Below, piece after piece: positions 22,581 through 24,610 of a stretch of 24,610 nucleotides of DNA. A model generated the notes under the pieces. That model worked only from the letters and a program-made list of their open reading frames with translations, did not search any database and was not told the origin of the DNA. This DNA comes from a virus. The translations under genes were made by a program, and so were the position numbers. Location of the stretch: positions 1 to 24,610 of IMG/VR virus record IMGVR_UViG_3300005441_000152; one strand, written 5' to 3'. The first letter of the stretch is position 1; every line of letters begins with the position of its first letter.

Positions 22581-22987
22581 GCCAGGCCATCGAGCAGGTG
22601 GGGCATGTACCGCAGACCCAGCTTCCGCTTGAGCCTCGCTCCCTGCTCGGTCATGTGGGTGGCGATGGTGCGGCCACTCAAGAGGCGGGCGGCGAAGCCT
22701 TTCCCCCGGTACTCGCCTCGGACGTGTACGTAGTGGGCGATGTCGTTGCCGTCGTTGTCCAGCAGCGCCCAGGCGGCAATGACGGCGGGGGCGCCTTCGG
22801 GGTGTAGGACCACAAGCCTGCCGGGGCCGGTTACCAGGCGTTCGATGCGCTGGTGCTGGAGAGCGTAATAGTCCTCGTGGCGCATTTCGGGGTAGTAGCC
22901 GCGGGCTCCCTTGAGCCAGGAGTGAAACACATAGGGCATGTCAGCACCGAGGCCGGGGCGCTCGATGACGGTGACGACTTCACGCAT
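22577..22987 (-). CDS. GNAT-fold acetyltransferase-like protein
   Basis: Start chosen at the ATG at 22987, which overlaps the upstream stop by eight bases. The 136-aa protein contains the acetyl-CoA-binding signature of GNAT enzymes, VHVRGEYRGKGFAARLL at 87-103, with the R-G-K-G turn at 94-97. Strands (RLVVLHPEG, AVIAAWALLD) precede it as in motif D/A. It is located between the TerS-like gene and terL and overlaps terL by four bases. The substrate is unknown. Some podovirus internal virion proteins also use this fold, so a structural role is possible. Confidence 0.75.
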   Translation of the reverse strand: MREVVTVIERPGLGADMPYVFHSWLKGARGYYPEMRHEDYYALQHQRIERLVTGPGRLVVLHPEGAPAVIAAWALLDNDGNDIAHYVHVRGEYRGKGFAARLLSGRTIATHMTEQGARLKRKLGLRYMPHLLDGLA

Positions 22988-23171
22988 GGCGCCGCCACTC
23001 CGCGTAGTACTGTTCCGCGTACCGTCGCCATGCGTCCTCGACGAGGACTTGCCAGCCGCCCTTCGGCTCGGGCACAAGCGTCGCCTCATAGGACGCAATC
23101 GCGTCACGAAGCTGGGTGATGTTGTCGGCCCAGCGCTCCCGGCGGACGATGTCTCGAATGCTAGTCCGCAT
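22980..23171 (-). CDS. Small 63-aa protein of unknown function
   Basis: The gene overlaps the TerS-like gene at its start by 11 bases and the GNAT gene at its end by eight, in a compact coupled array. The product (MRTSIRDIVRRERWADNITQ...) is helical, ends with a Trp/Tyr/Arg-rich segment (AWRRYAEQYYAEWRRHA) and has no recognisable domain. Length and coupling support expression, but function cannot be told. Confidence 0.6.
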   Translation of the reverse strand: MRTSIRDIVRRERWADNITQLRDAIASYEATLVPEPKGGWQVLVEDAWRRYAEQYYAEWRRHA

Positions 23172-23511
23172 CGCGGCCCAGTAGTTCGCGAAGCTCGGGG
23201 ATGCCCTTCGCCATCTCGGCCAATTCCTCGAGACTCTTGTCGCCGAATTCCCCTCGTCCTCCCTTGCGCTGGTCGCGCTGGATGGCGCTGAGGGTTCGGG
23301 CGTAGAGGGCCACCATGTTCCCGAGCTCGGGGTCCATGGGGGAGGTGTACTTTGCTTGGATCGCCTTGAGGTCGCGGATCAGAAGCTTGACGGCGAGCTG
23401 CGCGCCAGTTGCCGCATCATCACCGCCGCCAGCTTCGCCAGGATTCGCGGGTCGCACCGGCTCACCAGCGCCCGGAATTGCGTCGCTCGTTGCCGCTTTG
23501 CGTTTCGCCAT
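23161..23511 (-). CDS. Terminase small subunit-like protein (C-terminal part if frameshifted)
   Basis: A 116-aa product. The N-terminus is basic then Gly/Ala/Pro-rich and likely flexible (up to about 35). Residues 38-116 form helices, LAVKLLIRDLKAIQAKYTSP, DPELGNMVALYARTLSAIQR and LEELAEMAKGIPELRELLG. This pattern resembles the oligomerisation part of phage small terminases. The gene is two genes upstream of terL. The ATG has a good AAGGGA ribosome binding site about eight bases away. It overlaps the upstream HTH gene by 133 bases in the -1 frame, with a slippery A_AAA_AAG directly before its ATG. It therefore may be expressed alone, as a fusion, or both. Confidence 0.65.
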   Translation of the reverse strand: MAKRKAATSDAIPGAGEPVRPANPGEAGGGDDAATGAQLAVKLLIRDLKAIQAKYTSPMDPELGNMVALYARTLSAIQRDQRKGGRGEFGDKSLEELAEMAKGIPELRELLGRDAD

Positions 23512-23882
23512 CGCTTTTTTCCCTTGCTAACCTTGCTAACCCGCTTACGGGTTCTTGCGAGGTGTCCTCTGACCGTTCGTCGCGTAATGGTCAGGGCGGT
23601 CCCGATGTCCCTTTCTCCCATGCCCTGGGCGTGCATGCGCCAGACTCGGGCCTCCTGGGGCGGGAGCTTGGGGCCGTGATGCAGGACGGATTCAGCCCAG
23701 GCGGTATAGGCGGCGCCGTCCTCGGTGCGTTCGGCGAGGCGGCGATCTTCCTCGGGTGTCTCGATGATGGGGTGGAGGTGGCCGCGGTCGGATAGCTGGC
23801 CTTCGCCGTCGGGACCTTCGTCGAGGATGTCCGGGCCGAGCTTGGCGTACCACTGGCGCTGAAGGGCGCGGGCCGGCTTCAC
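23379..23882 (-). CDS. HTH DNA-binding protein, probable N-terminal part of small terminase
   Basis: Start chosen at the GTG at 23882, which forms GTGA with the upstream stop, giving 167 aa. A sigma-70 region 4/LuxR-like helix-turn-helix is clear at residues about 72-112 (LPPQEARVWRMHAQGMGERDIG, then LTITRRTVRGHLARTRKRV). This domain could bind the packaging site. The end of the frame (after residue 123) is Arg-rich and lies in the antisense-like shadow of the next gene. This suggests the useful protein stops at the slippery site and continues in the -1 frame. If the shift does not occur, the tail of 44 residues is translated as shown. Confidence 0.7.
   Translation of the reverse strand: MKPARALQRQWYAKLGPDILDEGPDGEGQLSDRGHLHPIIETPEEDRRLAERTEDGAAYTAWAESVLHHGPKLPPQEARVWRMHAQGMGERDIGTALTITRRTVRGHLARTRKRVSKVSKGKKRWRNAKRQRATQFRALVSRCDPRILAKLAAVMMRQLARSSPSSF
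23514..23520 (-). other. Candidate -1 ribosomal frameshift site A_AAA_AAG
   Basis: On the minus strand the codons are GGA AAA AAG CGA, so the heptamer A AAA AAG is in exact zero frame of the HTH gene. It is the same heptamer as in E. coli dnaX. A step back by one base places the ribosome in the frame of the gene starting at 23511, giving ...SKGKK-A-MAKRK... An upstream AAGG about ten bases before could act as a stimulatory Shine-Dalgarno. No strong stem is seen 5-9 bases downstream. Confidence 0.45.
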
Positions 23883-24142
23883 AGCTTGCGAATCCCCTTC
23901 CACCAGGGGCGGTTTGAGTGCCGGACGTACCGCCAGCCGTGGGATTTCATGGCCTGGAGAACATCTCGCCCCAGCGCCGGCGAGAACTCACGTCGCATGC
24001 AGGCGGCGACGTACTTCGTGATCTCGCTATGTCGGATTCGCCCGCGTGCGGCTGGGGCTGCTGCAAACCCGGTCAGGACATGGGCGCGAATCTGCTGTAG
24101 GTAGGCGAGGCGTTCGAGGGCGATGCGAAGTTCTAGCTTCAC
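23879..24142 (-). CDS. Small basic protein, possible winged-helix type
   Basis: Start chosen at the GTG at 24142: it overlaps the upstream TGA as GTGA and has GGAGGG immediately before, better than the longer frame. The 87-aa product begins VKLELRIALERLAYLQQIRA, contains RHSEITKYVAACMRREFSPA and ends MKSHGWRYVRHSNRPWWKGI. Basic and aromatic residues towards the end would suit a small DNA-binding wing. It is coupled on both sides. No confident family assignment. Confidence 0.6.
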   Translation of the reverse strand: MKLELRIALERLAYLQQIRAHVLTGFAAAPAARGRIRHSEITKYVAACMRREFSPALGRDVLQAMKSHGWRYVRHSNRPWWKGIRKL

Positions 24143-24585
24143 CAGCCCTCCGGGTACAGGGTGGGGCGCCTGTCTGCCGCCGACCCCATCAGACAGATGT
24201 GATCGCCCCGCAGACCGCAGCGTATGCAGCGAGAGGCCCCTACCAGCGAGGCCCACTTACCTCGATAGCTTTGTCCCTCCTGGGTACCGCCGCGCTCCTT
24301 CGGGAAGTCGTGACCGAGTTTTCGGGCCCGATTTCGGAGGGCGTAGACGCGTGTGATCGGGATTCCAAGGTCGGCGGCCTGTTCGACGGTGTTCATGGTC
24401 TGGGAGGTTTCGATCACGCGAGCGAGCTGGGATCGGAAGGTGTTGACACGCTCGGCGTAGCCCGAGGCCGGTATGTATCGGTGGGGGCGGTTGGCGTTCC
24501 GGCAGGGGATACAGCGGGTGAAGGGGTACTCGGGGGCTAGCTGCTCCCTGCAGCGGATGCAGCGGTGCTGATCCTTGAGGCGCAT
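24139..24585 (-). CDS. Zinc-knuckle/HTH protein
   Basis: A 148-aa protein with two Cys clusters: C9-x2-C12-x12-C25-x2-C28 near the N-terminus (CIRCREQ...CIPC), and CIRCGLRGDHIC near the C-terminus. Between them is a helical part with VEQAADLGIPITRVYALRNR (about 67-86), which looks like a helix-turn-helix. Such proteins are common phage regulators or recombination accessories. The ATG is preceded by CCGGAATTAC, a weak ribosome binding site. It ends in a GTGA overlap with the next gene, and is probably the first complete gene here of a run extending beyond the window. Confidence 0.65.
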   Translation of the reverse strand: MRLKDQHRCIRCREQLAPEYPFTRCIPCRNANRPHRYIPASGYAERVNTFRSQLARVIETSQTMNTVEQAADLGIPITRVYALRNRARKLGHDFPKERGGTQEGQSYRGKWASLVGASRCIRCGLRGDHICLMGSAADRRPTLYPEGW

Positions 24586-24610
24586 GTAATTCCGGTGGGA
24601 GCGGGCGGAC

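Noticed and set aside
23379-23513. Zero-frame continuation of the HTH protein as a meaningful domain
   Set aside because: The last 44 residues are Arg/Ala/Ser-rich and out of frame with the TerS-like gene. They look like a shadow; the frameshift or restart at 23511 is more plausible.
23584-23605. GCCCTGACC inside the HTH gene as another motif copy
   Set aside because: The match is only the inner 9-10 bases, lies inside a coding sequence (ALTI codons), and has no ATG at the usual distance.
1-24610. CRISPR array, integrase or insertion sequence
   Set aside because: No regularly spaced repeats, recombinase motifs or terminal inverted repeats with a transposase were seen.

Overview
The window is a GC-rich block of late (packaging and virion) genes from a tailed bacteriophage. 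Nearly every gene lies on the minus strand and reads from right (24.6 kb) to left (1). The order is terminase small-subunit candidate, terminase large subunit, portal, scaffold, HK97-fold capsid protein, head-tail adaptor, appendage-like proteins, a large tail nozzle/hub protein, three very large Ala/Gln-rich internal or fibre proteins, then tail appendages with an SGNH hydrolase. I see no tape measure, tail tube, tail sheath or baseplate genes, so a short-tailed (podovirus-type) virion is most likely. The host is not identifiable. The lipobox signal peptides at 3107 (+) and 115 (-) show that it is bacterial and handles lipoproteins. No integrase, repressor or polymerase is in view.

Right to left: 24585-22577 holds small DNA-binding-type genes (zinc-knuckle protein, small basic protein, HTH protein, TerS-like protein, 63-aa protein, GNAT-fold acetyltransferase) leading into terL (22580-21048). 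A 465-base segment follows between terL and the next minus-strand operon (21047-20584). It is not simple spacer: it carries a small plus-strand gene, a second diverged copy of the terL 3' end, two near-identical copies of a repeated motif, hairpins, and a tRNA-like T-arm. Then come three small genes and portal (20583-17972), a small gene, scaffold, capsid and downstream head/tail genes (17950-9468), the internal/fibre proteins (9448-3466), a two-gene plus-strand island (2266-3469), and the tail appendage genes (2228-1).

Most neighbouring genes are translationally coupled (TAATG, TGATG, GTGA or ATGA junctions). The main breaks coincide with a repeated element of about 16 bases (GGCGCCCNCCCTGACC) that always ends 5-6 bases before an ATG. 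It occurs at 2229-2265 (both strands), 9449, 17951, 20584 and 20855, and divides the late region into modules. It is probably the phage's own promoter or start-associated control element, and is the most interesting feature here. A second notable signal is a perfectly framed A_AAA_AAG slippery heptamer at 23520-23514. A -1 shift there would fuse the HTH protein to the TerS-like protein and make one full-length small terminase. All assignments come from reading motifs and gene order by eye; no database search was possible.
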